A program made the translations under genes and the position numbers. From NCBI RefSeq assembly GCF_000313135.1, contig NW_004457654.1, positions 1,192,730 through 1,256,729 on the forward strand: a stretch of 64,000 bases of DNA, given 5' to 3'. The notes under the pieces were generated by a model that saw nothing but the letters and a program-made list of their open reading frames with translations, had not been told where the DNA came from and did no database searches. Source of the stretch: Acanthamoeba castellanii str. Neff. Lineage: Eukaryota; Discosea; Longamoebia; Acanthamoebidae. Within the stretch, counting starts at the first letter, position 1; each line of letters begins with the position of its first letter. This document shows, piece after piece, positions 22,403-31,860 of the stretch.

Positions 22403-23796
22403 ATGAGTTCGCCAGTTACGATCGAGCAATTGGTGCGCTGCACCACGGTGGGCGACGCCTTCCCGAAGCGGGACCAGAGGGAGCTGGTCACCATCCCCGC
22501 CTCATGCACCATACAAGACGCCATCCACGTACTTCCCAACCTCCTCCACCCCTTGTGCCTCATCTTTTCATCTTTTCATCTTTTCATCTTTTCTTCGAGC
22601 TCACGTGGTCTCCTCACAAACTCAACACAAAGATCCTGGCCGAAGCCAAGGTGCTGTCAGCTCCTGTGAAGGACAAGAACGGCGGCTACCTGGGCCTTGT
22701 CGACATGTACGCCCCCACCTCCATCGAACGACCAAGGGGCTGACCCACGGGTGCTGGCCGGTACGGTAGGTTCGACCTGCTGGCCGAGGTGATGCGGGCT
22801 TTCACGGAGCAGCACAAGGTGGAAGAGGGCGACGTACACTTGAACTGGATCACCTGGGTCAACGACCCCCACAGGCTCAACGTGCGAGGCAACATCCTCG
22901 CCGAACAGCCTGTCACCTTCCTCATCAGTACCGCCACCACTCAGCCTTTCATCCGTTCACTCCTCCTTGTGGTGTCACTGACCGCACCCGCACCATCGCA
23001 CACGCACGCGCACAGACTTGTCAAAGAGGAACCCGCTGCGGTTCGTGGCAGACAAGTCGCCGCTGCTGGAGCTGCTGCTCAATTTCAAGGAGAGCGTGCA
23101 CCGAGTGATCGTGAAGGAGAACAACACCAACGAGCTCCTCCGCATAGTCTCGCAGTCCGACATGCTCCAGTTCATCAGAGCCAACCTGACGCTCTGTGGC
23201 GATGTATGCACACGTGATTGTGTGCGCGAGTGCGTGTTTTGCTGAAGCTTAAGCGCGCTGTGGTGTTGTGTGTGATGCAGTGGAAGAACAAGCCGGTGAG
23301 CGAGCTGAAGTCGACGCCGGGCGGCGGAGGTCCGATCGTGTCGGTCAACACCCACACTCGCGCCCTGTTCGCCTTCATTCAGATGCACACGCAGGGCGTA
23401 AGTGCGGTGGCGGTGGTGGATAGCCAGGGCATACTGGCGGGCAGCATCAGCGTCAGCGACCTGCGCTCGCTGACCCCGACGCAGCTCGAGTCGCTGCAGC
23501 TGCCGGTAATGGAGTTCCTCGCGCAGCGGCACACGAACGCGCCGTCGACGCCCATCTCCTGCTCGGCCACCGCCACAGTGGGCGAGGCAGTCGAGCTTCT
23601 CGCGGCCGCCCGCGTACACCGCGTGTGGGTGGTGGTACGTGCTCGCTGTGTCCCCCTGGCATACGACACACACGTAGTAACGAGTGTCGTGCAGGAGGAG
23701 CCGTGGAAGAAGCCGATCGGGATAGTGTCGCTGACCGATGTCCTGCGTTCGTTCTTCGACCGGGTGGGCGGATCTGATGAGGTCGCCAAGATGTAA
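22403..23796 (+). CDS. Four-CBS-domain protein
   Basis: Six exons: 22403-22528, 22633-22706, 22770-22927, 23016-23203, 23281-23634, 23695-23796; 333 residues. CBS-type beta-alpha-beta repeats are visible: GGYLGLVDMFDLLAEVM, VHRVIVKENN...IVSQSDMLQFI, VSAVAVVDSQGILAGSISVS and KPIGIVSLTDVLRSFF. Four CBS motifs in a single short protein recall AMPK-gamma/SNF4, SDS23 and plant CBSX proteins, which bind adenine nucleotides. No other domain is present. Whether it belongs to an AMPK-like kinase complex cannot be told from the sequence. Intron 1 carries short TTTTCATC repeats. Confidence 0.8.
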
Positions 23797-23931
23797 CGCC
23801 GCTGGGGAGTTGAGTTCAAAGGGTTTACAACAACAACAATTCCTACATACAACGCACACTTCAGATCTCTACATGTTCGCCTTCTTCAGGAGGCAAGTCT
23901 GCGTAGAGCTCGCGCGCCTCCTGCGCGTACG

Positions 23932-26169
23932 TCAAGAGCAAGTCAGGCAATACTGAAACTCGTCGAGGAGTGGCGAGGGCCACGAGTTACCGGTAGTCGG
24001 CCGAGGCGGTCGAGTATGATGTAGACGTCCTCGCGGGTCCGCTTGGTGATGGGGTGCGTGAGTCCCATGACCTTGCCGCGTATTTCCAGCTCCTTCTGGT
24101 GCCACTCCAGCGACTTCTCCAACCCTGCAACCAACGTACGTTGAGACATTAGTTGCACGTGCGTTGGGTGGTTTTGTGTGCGATTGGGCCGCACCTGGGA
24201 CCGACTCCCTGTCCCAGTTCCAATACATGTATCTGGAGGTGGTAGTGGCGGTAGGTCGATGATTAATAAATGACGCGACTGACAAGGAGAGCTAAGAAGA
24301 AGGTATGTAGGGGTCACACCCGAATTTCTGCATGATGTCGGCGGCCTGGACGCTCTCGCGGCCGAAGATCTTGTCTACCAGCGCCAGCGATCGCTGCAGG
24401 TAATCGATCGCCTTGGCCTTGTCCTGGTGGTGCGTGTCTGCGCCCCTCCCCCCGCGCACACGGATATGGCGGGAGTGAGATGGGTCTGATGTAAATGTCG
24501 TGCGTGTGGCCCAGGGTAACTTGGTCTCACCTGCGAATATGCCCGCAGAGATGCGGTAGGCCTCGGCCAGCCCTCGTTCATCGCCCATCTTGACGTAGAC
24601 CGCCATTGCTTTCTCCAGGAAGCGCCTGACCGCGCCGACCAAGCACCACCACAATATGAGCATCGGCTGGGTAGGGGGAGGGGAGTGAGTGCAGCGTACA
24701 GGGCGCTCTGTTCGGCTTCGAGCTTGTGGGCAAAGGTGAGGTGGGTGGAGGTGGTGCACAGGTAGCCGGCCAGCATGCACAGGCAGTCGCCGATGCGGAG
24801 CAGGAGCTCGTTGCTCTCTTCGGCCGGCATGCGACGGCGGCGGCGGACGACGGTCTCGGCCAGGTACTTCTCGTACACGCGGACCGCCTCCGCGATGTAG
24901 TCCATCCCGCGCCGGCAGATCTTGATCTGTAGTAGGAGGCCACACACAGGAACCGTGACGGGGTGCATCAGTGCCCGATGAGAAGAATCTGAGTTGGAGA
25001 AGAAGGACCTTTTCGTCGCGCACGTAGACGAACGTGTTGGATCTCAGTTTGCAGAGGTGCGCCAGGTTGTGGTAGTCGTTGGCCACCACCAGCGAGCTCT
25101 CCCTGTAGAACGCACCGTCACGCATATGTGATGACACACGAACACAACATAAACACTTAGCTTCGTTTACACGACACACGGCACACCACGCATGCCGTAC
25201 CCATGCAAGGCGATGTCGCGCGTGAGCACCTCCAGCAACAAGGTTTCGGCATCAGCATGCTTGCCTGCTTCGCCCAGCAGAGCGCCCAGCCTGTTGACCG
25301 AGTGAGATGTGAGCCACGTATTTGGCTGATTGAGACTGGCCGGTGGGTACAACGCACCGGGTCAGTCGCCGCGACACCTTGACGGCCCTGCGTTTCTGCT
25401 TCGACTCCTCGGTACACAGCGTAGTCTTCATCCGCTTGGCCTGCTGCTCTACGTTGTCTTCATGTTCGTTGCCCTTGTCTTCGTCTTCGCTTTGTTGGGG
25501 TTGTTGATGCTTCAGCTCCCAGCGCTTGGTCTCTTCGACTTCGCGCCGCAGCTTCTCGGTGCTGATGCACTTCTGGCACTTGCGCGTGTTGTCCAGGAAC
25601 ACCACGAAGCTGGGCTGGGCGCCGCACTGGAAGCAGCGCCTCTTCATGAGCGTGATCGCCAGTTGCCGCCACCCGAAGCGCTTCACGTCGGCCCGATCGA
25701 TGCCCGGGCTGCCACGCCAGCAGCCGCCATCGTCGCCTTCCTCTTCGGCTTCCCCGACGTGCACCATCGACCCCACCGCGCTGTGCGCAGCGTACCTGTG
25801 TGCCGACCACACGGACGACACACGGCACACGACACAAGATCAGCGCACGCGTACATGACACACGGAGCTACTGGAGTGGTACCGGCGGTGGCGGTTGTAG
25901 AAGGCGCGCCAGAGCGAGGGATCGTTGGCGACGGCGGTCAGCAGCCGGCACCCGGCGGCCCGCACAGCGTTTAGGGCGGGGACGGTCAGGTACTCGAACA
26001 CGGCAAGGATGAGCTCAATAGGCAGCTCCAACAGCGGGAACGGCTCTGCCTCTGCTCCCGCTGCGTCTCCATTTTTTCGCTTGTGTAGTGCTTGCTCTTC
26101 TCCTTCTTCTACGCCAGCTTCCTCCAGGTCGGGCGCCTGCACGAGCAACTCCCAGGTCCTCTTCCACAT
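23932..26169 (-). CDS. F-box / Cys4 / TPR protein
   Basis: Exons on the minus strand: 25883-26169, 25358-25795, 25201-25290, 25009-25102, 24700-24926, 24531-24625, 24318-24437, 23991-24124, plus a terminal exon ending at 23932 or 23861. Residues ~40-95 are an F-box (LLELPIELILAVFEYLTVPAL). Next comes a four-cysteine cluster (CFQCGAQ...RKCQKC) that may bind zinc. A basic/acidic linker follows, then TPR-like helices (HADAETLLLEVLTRDIALHG; KAIDYLQRSLALVDKIFG; LEKSLEWHQKELEIRGKVMG), as in kinesin-light-chain-type TPRs. It is probably an SCF substrate receptor. The 3' end is unsure: the coding-like frame LLLTYAQEARELYADLP (to 23861) is out of phase with the best splice, whereas the in-phase frame stops at 23932. 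Confidence 0.7.
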
Positions 26170-26497
26170 AAATGTACACTCTGCTTTGCTTGGGGGGGGG
26201 CTGTATGGGGGTTCAAGGAGCTAGTGGAACTGAACGTGGGGCGCCTGGAAGGTAGGTAACAATAAAACTCCACCCTTCAGCTCCATCACAAGCCCCCTGC
26301 CGCGTACCGCCTGGCTCTCCTTCTGCCGCCGCGCACGCGTCCCAACGCCAAAAGAAAAGGAAGAGAAATCACGTGAGAATACTCCTCGAAAACTTGCGGT
26401 TGGCTGATCTACAGACGAAAGTACTTTGCCGTGGTCTCGGGCGGTGTACAGCTGGTACATTATATTTGAATATAGTATAAAAGGTTAGGCCAATCAC
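26170..26497. other. Intergenic region upstream of the F-box/TPR gene
   Basis: These 328 bp hold the putative promoter of the minus-strand gene starting at 26169. A 79-codon minus-strand frame at 26221-26460 has no recognisable content and was not called. A run of G lies at about 26192-26200. Confidence 0.4.
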
Positions 26498-26896
26498 CTA
26501 GCCGGGACCGACCTTTGGGATGTCAAAGTGGTTCGGCTCCTTCTCGAGCTTGACGTTGAACGCCTCGACGCGCTCTCGGTGCGACTGGGCGGCGAGCTTC
26601 TGGATCAGCTCCTTCTCGCGTTGGGCCAGCCTGGCGCGATACTTCTTCTCGGCGGGCGTCAGGTAGTCCTCATAGCTTCGCACCACCTTGGTGGGCGGTT
26701 CGACGTCGTCTCCTTCTTCTTCGATTCCATCATCCAGGGAGACGAGTGCCACCTTCTTCTCCGTCGTCTTCTCAGTCTTTGCCGCGGTCGTGTCTTCATC
26801 ATCCGTGGTGAACTTGTTTCGCTTCCTCTTGGGCCGGTTCGACCCGCCCTTGAGCCGCAGCTTGTCGGTCCGCACGCACTCGTAGTAGTCAGCCAT
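26498..26896 (-). CDS. FAM32A: FAM32A-like spliceosomal protein
   Basis: A single exon of 132 codons. The N-terminus YYECVRTDKLRLKGG matches the FAM32A start (E-x-V-x-x-G-x-L-x-L-K-G), followed by a Lys/Arg-rich stretch. The C-terminus (TPAEKKYRARLAQRE, HRERVEAFNVKLEKEPNHFD, IPKVGPG) matches the conserved FAM32A end, which finishes HYDIPKVSWTK in animals. In human spliceosomes the FAM32A C-terminus reaches the active site and helps exon ligation; the final IPKV motif is kept here. The middle acidic insert (DDGIEEEGDDVEPP) is longer than in animals. The frame is open upstream to 27196, but only the ATG at 26896 gives the family N-terminus. Confidence 0.85.
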   Translation of the reverse strand: MADYYECVRTDKLRLKGGSNRPKRKRNKFTTDDEDTTAAKTEKTTEKKVALVSLDDGIEEEGDDVEPPTKVVRSYEDYLTPAEKKYRARLAQREKELIQKLAAQSHRERVEAFNVKLEKEPNHFDIPKVGPG

Positions 26897-27197
26897 CGAT
26901 CCTCTTCTCTCTTCCCTCCCTACCGCTGTCCAATCTTTGCATCCAACCGCCTCTCTTCTTTTCTTAGCTTCTTCTCGTGCTTTCGCTTCGCCTCGTACCG
27001 ATGCTGCGTGTCGTTGTGTGTCGTTGTGTTCAGGTTTTGTGGTGAAACGGCAAATGTTGGCAAGAAACCGACAGCCAACCAAAAGGCTCCTTTTTCCTGC
27101 ATTTTTGTCGTGTTTTGAGGTTTCCAGCAAAATCACCGTAATTGGCTCATTTATGATAATAAAAAAATGATAATGGAAAAGGTAGGTGCCCATCATT
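26897..27197. other. FAM32A upstream region
   Basis: The 301 bp between FAM32A and the 2H phosphoesterase stop contain TTCTT-rich pyrimidine tracts (minus-strand purines) and two copies of GTGTCGTT at about 27007-27026. This is the likely FAM32A leader and promoter. No additional gene was seen. Confidence 0.4.
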
Positions 27198-27937
27198 TCA
27201 AGACGTGGGCAGGAAAGAGGACCACAGGGCGTCGAGCATCCACAGCTTGGGTTGGCCCGCGTGATGTGCCTCTTGTCGCAGCAACTCCACCCGCCACTGG
27301 ATCGGCTCGCTAAGGTTCTGGCGCCTGGTGTTGAGCTCGCGCGCGAGGGTGTAGAGCTGTGGCGTGCCCGCTCTCGTCACGCCACCGCCGTAGGCCATGC
27401 TGATGTGCAACCGCGTCTTGGGCGAGATCACAACTGTGGCCGCACAATCGCTAGCGCCACCTTCCTTCGCTGCGCTGCTGTTGTCCAGCTCGTCGGCCAG
27501 GCGCTGGATGGCGCTGATGATCTTGGGCGCACGCACGGCGAGCCCGATGGCCCCATCCTTGTCGTAGAGGCCCTCTACCCACGCCAACGGCTCTGGTCGC
27601 TCTCCTTGGTCGTGGTGGGTGTCGCCGGCCACGGTCGCGACGCGCTCCAGCGCTGAGGTGAGCCGCCGAAGAAAGACGGTGCAAAGGTCTTCCTCCTTGG
27701 GCAAGGTGAAGAAGGAGGTGAGGGTGCAGTGCGGCAGGTAGTCGTGGGCGTCATTGACGCACACCGACCGCGACTCCTCGTGGTAGCGCTCGAGCAGCGC
27801 GTATAGCTCGCCCTGCGGCACCAGGTAGATGATGTACTTGCACGTTCCTGCTCGTCCGAGTGCAATAGTAAGCGGACGTACCAAGGAAGGAAAGGAGAGA
27901 AGTTGAAGGGCTAGGTACCTGGGGGCGTGGCTTGCAT
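27198..27937 (-). CDS. 2H phosphoesterase-like protein (UBASH3-type)
   Basis: Two exons, 27919-27937 (MQATPP) and 27198-27847; 222 residues. The short first exon gives G at the junction (MQATPPGTCKYIIYLVP), in phase. The two signature histidine motifs of the 2H superfamily are present: LPHCTLTSFF (~62-71, H-x-T) and RLHISMAYGG (~170-179, H-x-S). The first resembles the PHITL motif of UBASH3/STS N-terminal domains, which hydrolyse 2',3'-cyclic nucleotides; here the domain stands alone without UBA, SH3 or phosphatase parts. A role in cyclic-phosphate RNA or nucleotide metabolism is plausible. It is divergent from COX19 with 102 bp between start codons. Confidence 0.7.
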
Positions 27938-28039
27938 GGCCGTGTTCTTCTTTTTCTTTGTTTTCAAAAGTGTTTGTTTCCTCCTTTTTCACTTTTCGAC
28001 GAAGAAGAGGAGGAGGAGGTAATCGAGCATCTGAAGGAG
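27938..28039. promoter_or_regulatory. Divergent promoter 2H phosphoesterase / COX19
   Basis: Only 102 bp lie between the start codons. The sequence has T-rich runs on the plus strand and a GAAGAAGAGGAGGAGGAGG purine stretch just before the COX19 start. No defined factor site was seen. Confidence 0.4.
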
Positions 28040-28454
28040 ATGACGTCGCATTCTATGAGGAACAAAGCACCGCTGGTGCTGCCACCAGAGAAGGGCAGCT
28101 TTCCGCTTGATCGAGAGCAGGCCTGCTCTGAAAAGGGCAGCATCTACAGGACTTGCCTTCGCGATCACAACAACAGTTCCTCCATTTGCCGGCAGAAGGC
28201 GAGGGACTATTTTGAGTGTCGGATGGATCAGTACGCGGCCACTGCCTCTTTGCTCCATCCACAACTGTTGGAGATTGCAAATTTTGAGATTAATCTCGCA
28301 CAACTGTAGTGGCTTGATGCAGCGAGAGCCTTGGGACAAACTCGGTCTGGGCGACGATCAGATAGAGGAAAAGAGCGCTCCTATTGACGTGCACACGAAG
28401 GAGCAGACCGGATGGGTGGCGGGAGCAAAGTATCGCCAGCGCCCATCTTCGTAG
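28040..28454 (+). CDS. COX19: Cytochrome c oxidase assembly factor COX19
   Basis: Two exons, 28040-28230 and 28310-28454; 111 residues. PPEKGSFPLDRE matches the conserved COX19 N-terminal motif (PPDKGSFPLDH in human). The twin CX9C motif is complete: ACSEKGSIYRTC and ICRQKARDYFEC, the hairpin oxidised by Mia40 in the mitochondrial intermembrane space. The splice gives FECRMDHGLMQREPWDKLGLGD, matching the family end ECRMER-LMLQEPLEKLGFGD, which fixes the intron (gtacgc...tgtag). The role is copper delivery and redox control for cytochrome oxidase. The start ATG at 28040 gives the usual short leader; 28055 is an in-frame alternative. Confidence 0.93.
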
Positions 28455-28564
28455 CCGCAGAAGATAAAGAAAGCAATAAATGTACAGATGCGCTGAAGCA
28501 AGATCTTCTTGAGATGAACAACAAAGAAAAAGAGGAGATGTATGAACAAGAGGTGTGAAAGGAT

Positions 28565-28899
28565 TTACGAGCGCTTGTGCGTTGGTTGCGAGCTGATGTA
28601 GAGCACATTGTTGCCGCGAATGAAGGCGTCACCATATTTGCCCTTGAGCTGCCCGTGCACGTACTCCTCGGTTTGCTCCATGGCAATGTTCATGTAGCCA
28701 TCCAGGGCCACCAGAATCCCTGGAGGATGAAGAGCAATGCCACAAAGAGCATTCAGAAATCGTGGGGGGGGCAAGAGATTTGTCAGCAGCAAATAATACC
28801 TTGATATGTCACGCCAGAGTTGAGTTTAACGATAACGGGTCGGCCCAGCACGAGCTTCAAGAAATCAGAGGGCGATTTCTTTGCTTGGGGGGTTGCCAT
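28565..28899 (-). CDS. LSM6: U6 snRNA-associated Sm-like protein LSm6
   Basis: Two exons, 28800-28899 and 28565-28719; 84 residues, the usual size. SPSDFLKLVLGRPVIVKLNS (Sm1 motif) and GDAFIRGNNVLYIS (Sm2 motif) are near identical to animal and yeast LSm6, as is LDGYMNIAMEQTEEYV. LSm6 is a subunit of the LSm2-8 ring on U6 snRNA and of the cytoplasmic LSm1-7 mRNA-decay ring. The intron is inserted after the GVTYQ strand. It converges with COX19 and diverges from FCF2. Confidence 0.97.
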
Positions 28900-29032
28900 C
28901 TTGTAAGTTGAGGGAGATTGCAATCTCTGTCCTTCTTTTTGGTACGGATTTTTATTTTCTCTTCTTTTTCCCAAGAGCAAAATTCTTCTTCCGTTCCATC
29001 TGGCCGCACAATCACATCACAATCGCAACAGG
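28900..29032. promoter_or_regulatory. Divergent promoter LSM6 / FCF2
   Basis: These 133 bp between start codons contain T-rich tracts on the plus strand (28945-28975) and CAATCACATCACAATCGCAACA just before the FCF2 ATG. They are presumed to serve both genes. Confidence 0.4.
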
Positions 29033-29677
29033 ATGGACGACGAATTCATTTCCTTCGGATCTGCTGAAGACAACGTAGAGGAAGAGGAGGTAGAGGAGCA
29101 AGAGAACGAAGAGACCGAGAGCGGAGCTGATTACAACATAGAAGATATTCTCAAGAAGGCGGCCATTACCGTCAAGCGGCAACTGGACAAGCTCGAATTG
29201 TACCTCTCTTCCTCTTTTCGGCTCCATCATCCCGTGGCACGCCTGTTGTGGTCCTGAGTTTGCGATTTAATCGATTTAATCAGGGAATCTGGCAAAATCT
29301 CATTTGGGACGGACGGAAAGGCTCTCACGCCGGATGCCGCTGCAACAAAGCCTGCCAAGCACAAGGGCAAGGACCTGTATGTAGTCACCCTTCCGCTCTC
29401 TCAACACTCCACGCTCGTGGCGCTGCAGCTCACTTGCTTACACGGCCCTGCCTTCGCGTTTGCCAGGCATCTGGAGAGCGGGTACGAGAAGACGCGCCTT
29501 TATTTGAAGGAAGTGAGGGAAGACAAGAACAAGACCGTAGGCATGCCGTCGGCGGTAGACCTGAAGTCCAGCAGCAACCTGCGACGAGAAGTCAAGAAGC
29601 CACGCAAGGTATGGCCCTCGTGCATCATCACACACGAGCACAAAGAAGATGTGGATGAGCGAAGCACCCGTCTCCAT

Positions 29678-29712
<35 letters not shown>

Positions 29713-30221
29713 TTCTTTTCTTTATCGTAGGGCGTCAAGCACGCGTGGGGCTTCATGAGGACCCCTAGGCTGACCGCGGCCAGGAAGCTCGAGTACAAGG
29801 TGATCCTGCTGCGCTCGCAGCTCGATCCCACGCGCCGCTACAAGCGAATGCCCGAGAAGATCCCCAAGGTCTTCCAGGTATGTTCAATTCATACATTCTC
29901 GCACTCGCTCAGACCATCACTGCAATGATGGCGGTGCCGATGGTTAGCTGTCTGACTGTGATGATGACGATGGTGCGTGATGCCGATGGTGCGCGATAGA
30001 TTGGGCGAGTCGTGTCGGGTGCCGGCGAGTTCTACTCGGGCCGCATGACGCGCAAGGAGACCAAGAAGTCGCTGGTCGACGAGCTGCTGGCGGACCACCA
30101 GGTGCGCACGCGTGCCAAGCGCAAGTACGCCGAGGTGGAGAAGGACAGGAACTCGGGCCGACGCGACTTTGTCAAGAAGCGAAAGGAGGACCGGATGCCC
30201 AAGTGGAAGAAGAACATGTAA
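29033..30221 (+). CDS. FCF2: FCF2/DNTTIP2-type pre-rRNA processing factor
   Basis: Five exons: 29033-29199, 29284-29376, 29467-29608, 29731-29877, 30000-30221; 256 residues. The N-terminal ~60 residues are strongly acidic (EEEEVEEQENEETE). The C-terminal half is the Fcf2 domain: WGFMRTPRLTAARKLEYKVI, LLRSQLDPTRRYKR, PKVFQIGRVVSGAGEFYSG and RKETKKSLVDELLADHQVRT, ending in a Lys/Arg-rich tail. In yeast Fcf2 is a nucleolar SSU-processome factor needed for early 35S cleavages; human DNTTIP2 carries the same domain at its C-terminus. The protein here is close to yeast Fcf2 in length. Intron 3 contains a TCTCAC repeat. Confidence 0.9.
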
Positions 30222-30458
30222 GCTCGCGAGAGAGAGGTTGTCGGATCAACAAGAAGCCACATGTTGTGCTCCCCTTCATCGCTCCTCCACGCCGAAATGA
30301 GGAAATAAACCTCCGGTGACCCCGAGAAGTAGAGAAACGAAGGAAAAAGTACACTTGGAGTGCATCTGGTTCGTTCAGCATTGAAAGGTATCAATCAGGA
30401 AGGAATTGATTACAGCGATATAATCAAATCCTACACATTTACAACAAATCGAATCAAG

Positions 30459-31606
30459 ATGGCCGAAGAAGTTCCCCAGGAGGTGTTGGCGAAGGCCGAC
30501 AGCATGGATGACAACAAGGAGTTCGCGGCGCTCTTCGACTTTCTCCACGAGCAGGCCAAGGCCTACCCGGACAACTTCGAAATCATGTGGAGAATCGCCC
30601 GCGTCAACTTCGACATGTCGTCCGAGAAGCCTGCGCAGAAGAAGGAGTACATCCTCACCAGCTTCGCCATCACGGAGAAGCTCCTTGTCTTGCAGCCTGA
30701 CAACTGTACGTTCATTCTTCTTCATCTCATCTGCCATGCAATGCCATTGATGCCTTGCGACAAGGTTCATCTGGTGCCGCGGCTCATCGCCATGACGCGC
30801 CTCTCCAATCTTTAGATCTCTCTCACAAGTGGTATGCCATCGTTTTGAGCTCCCTGTCCGACTTCCGCAGCACTAAGGAGAAGATCCAGGAGTCCGTCCT
30901 CATCAAGGAGCACTGCCTCAAGGCCATTGAGCTGCACGGCAAGGGTGCGCACTCTCGCCACAACACCATCAACATGTAGAAGTGAGTCATGCTCCGACCA
31001 CTACATGTCCTTATTCTCTTCTCTCTTCTATTGTGGTGTGCAGGTGGCGATCAGACGCTGAACCATTTGCTGGGTCGCTGGTGCTTCGCCGTTGCCAGCA
31101 TCTCGTGGATGGAGAGGAAGCTCGCCTCGGCCATCTTTGCTTCCCCGCCCGAGTCCTCGTACGACGAGGCCCTCAAGGTAAGCCGAAGGTGAGACGAGCT
31201 CTCTCCTTCTCCTCCTTCCTCTTCTTCTTCCTCCCTTTCTCTCTTCTCTCTCTTCTTGCGTTGGGCCGCGTGCTCATGACTTGCTTCGTCCGCGCTACGC
31301 AGTACTTCCTCGGCGCCGAAGGCATCAAGGAGAACGAAGAGTTCCTCGAGAACCTGCTCTGGACCGGCCACACCTACCACAAGTACGTACCTGCAACCGG
31401 GCCACTCCTCACATGCACCACTTGGATGCTAACAAAGAATCGCGTTGGTGTGGTGTGTTCTGTGCGTGTCGTGCGCACACGGCGGCAGGCTCAACAACGT
31501 GGCCAAGGCCAAGGAGTACTACGCCAGGGCCGCCGCGGTGCAACCCAAGAGCACGTCCGACATCGCCCTCGTCAATGAGGCCCAGCAGAAGCACGCCCGC
31601 CTCTAG
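30459..31606 (+). CDS. Regulator of microtubule dynamics (RMDN/FAM82)-like TPR protein
   Basis: Five exons: 30459-30705, 30816-30944, 31044-31177, 31303-31382, 31489-31606; 235 residues. The sequence follows the RMDN family core: FEIMWRIARVNFDMS, SHKWYAIVLSSL, ESVLIKEHCLKAIELHG, LLGRWCFAVASISWMERKLA and a final TPR (NNVAKAKEYYARAAAVQP). Human RMDN1-3 associate with microtubules or mitochondria-ER contacts. This protein has no N-terminal membrane anchor, unlike RMDN3, and resembles RMDN1 without its leader. Introns are in phase, with gtacg, gtgcg and gtaag donors. Confidence 0.85.
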
Positions 31607-31860
31607 ACGCCTCCCCCGCTCTGTGTTTGCTCTCACAATTGTTACGCCGACACACCACAACCCACGCGTGGTGGAAAGAAAACAATTAATTGTCCTCGAC
31701 GTCTTCTTTCCTTTCATCTCGGCGTCAACTCTCCCAACGAAGACGATGGTCGGCGAGATGACGAAGAAAAGAACAAAAAGAACAAAAAGAAATGGGAAGA
31801 AATTAGTAAAAGGTAACGAAACAAAACGAGAAGCTTCCAGAGACGCGAAGGTGAGTGAGG

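Noticed and set aside
26221..26460. 79-codon minus-strand frame upstream of the F-box/TPR gene
   Set aside because: No domain, no splice link in phase, and position suits a promoter.
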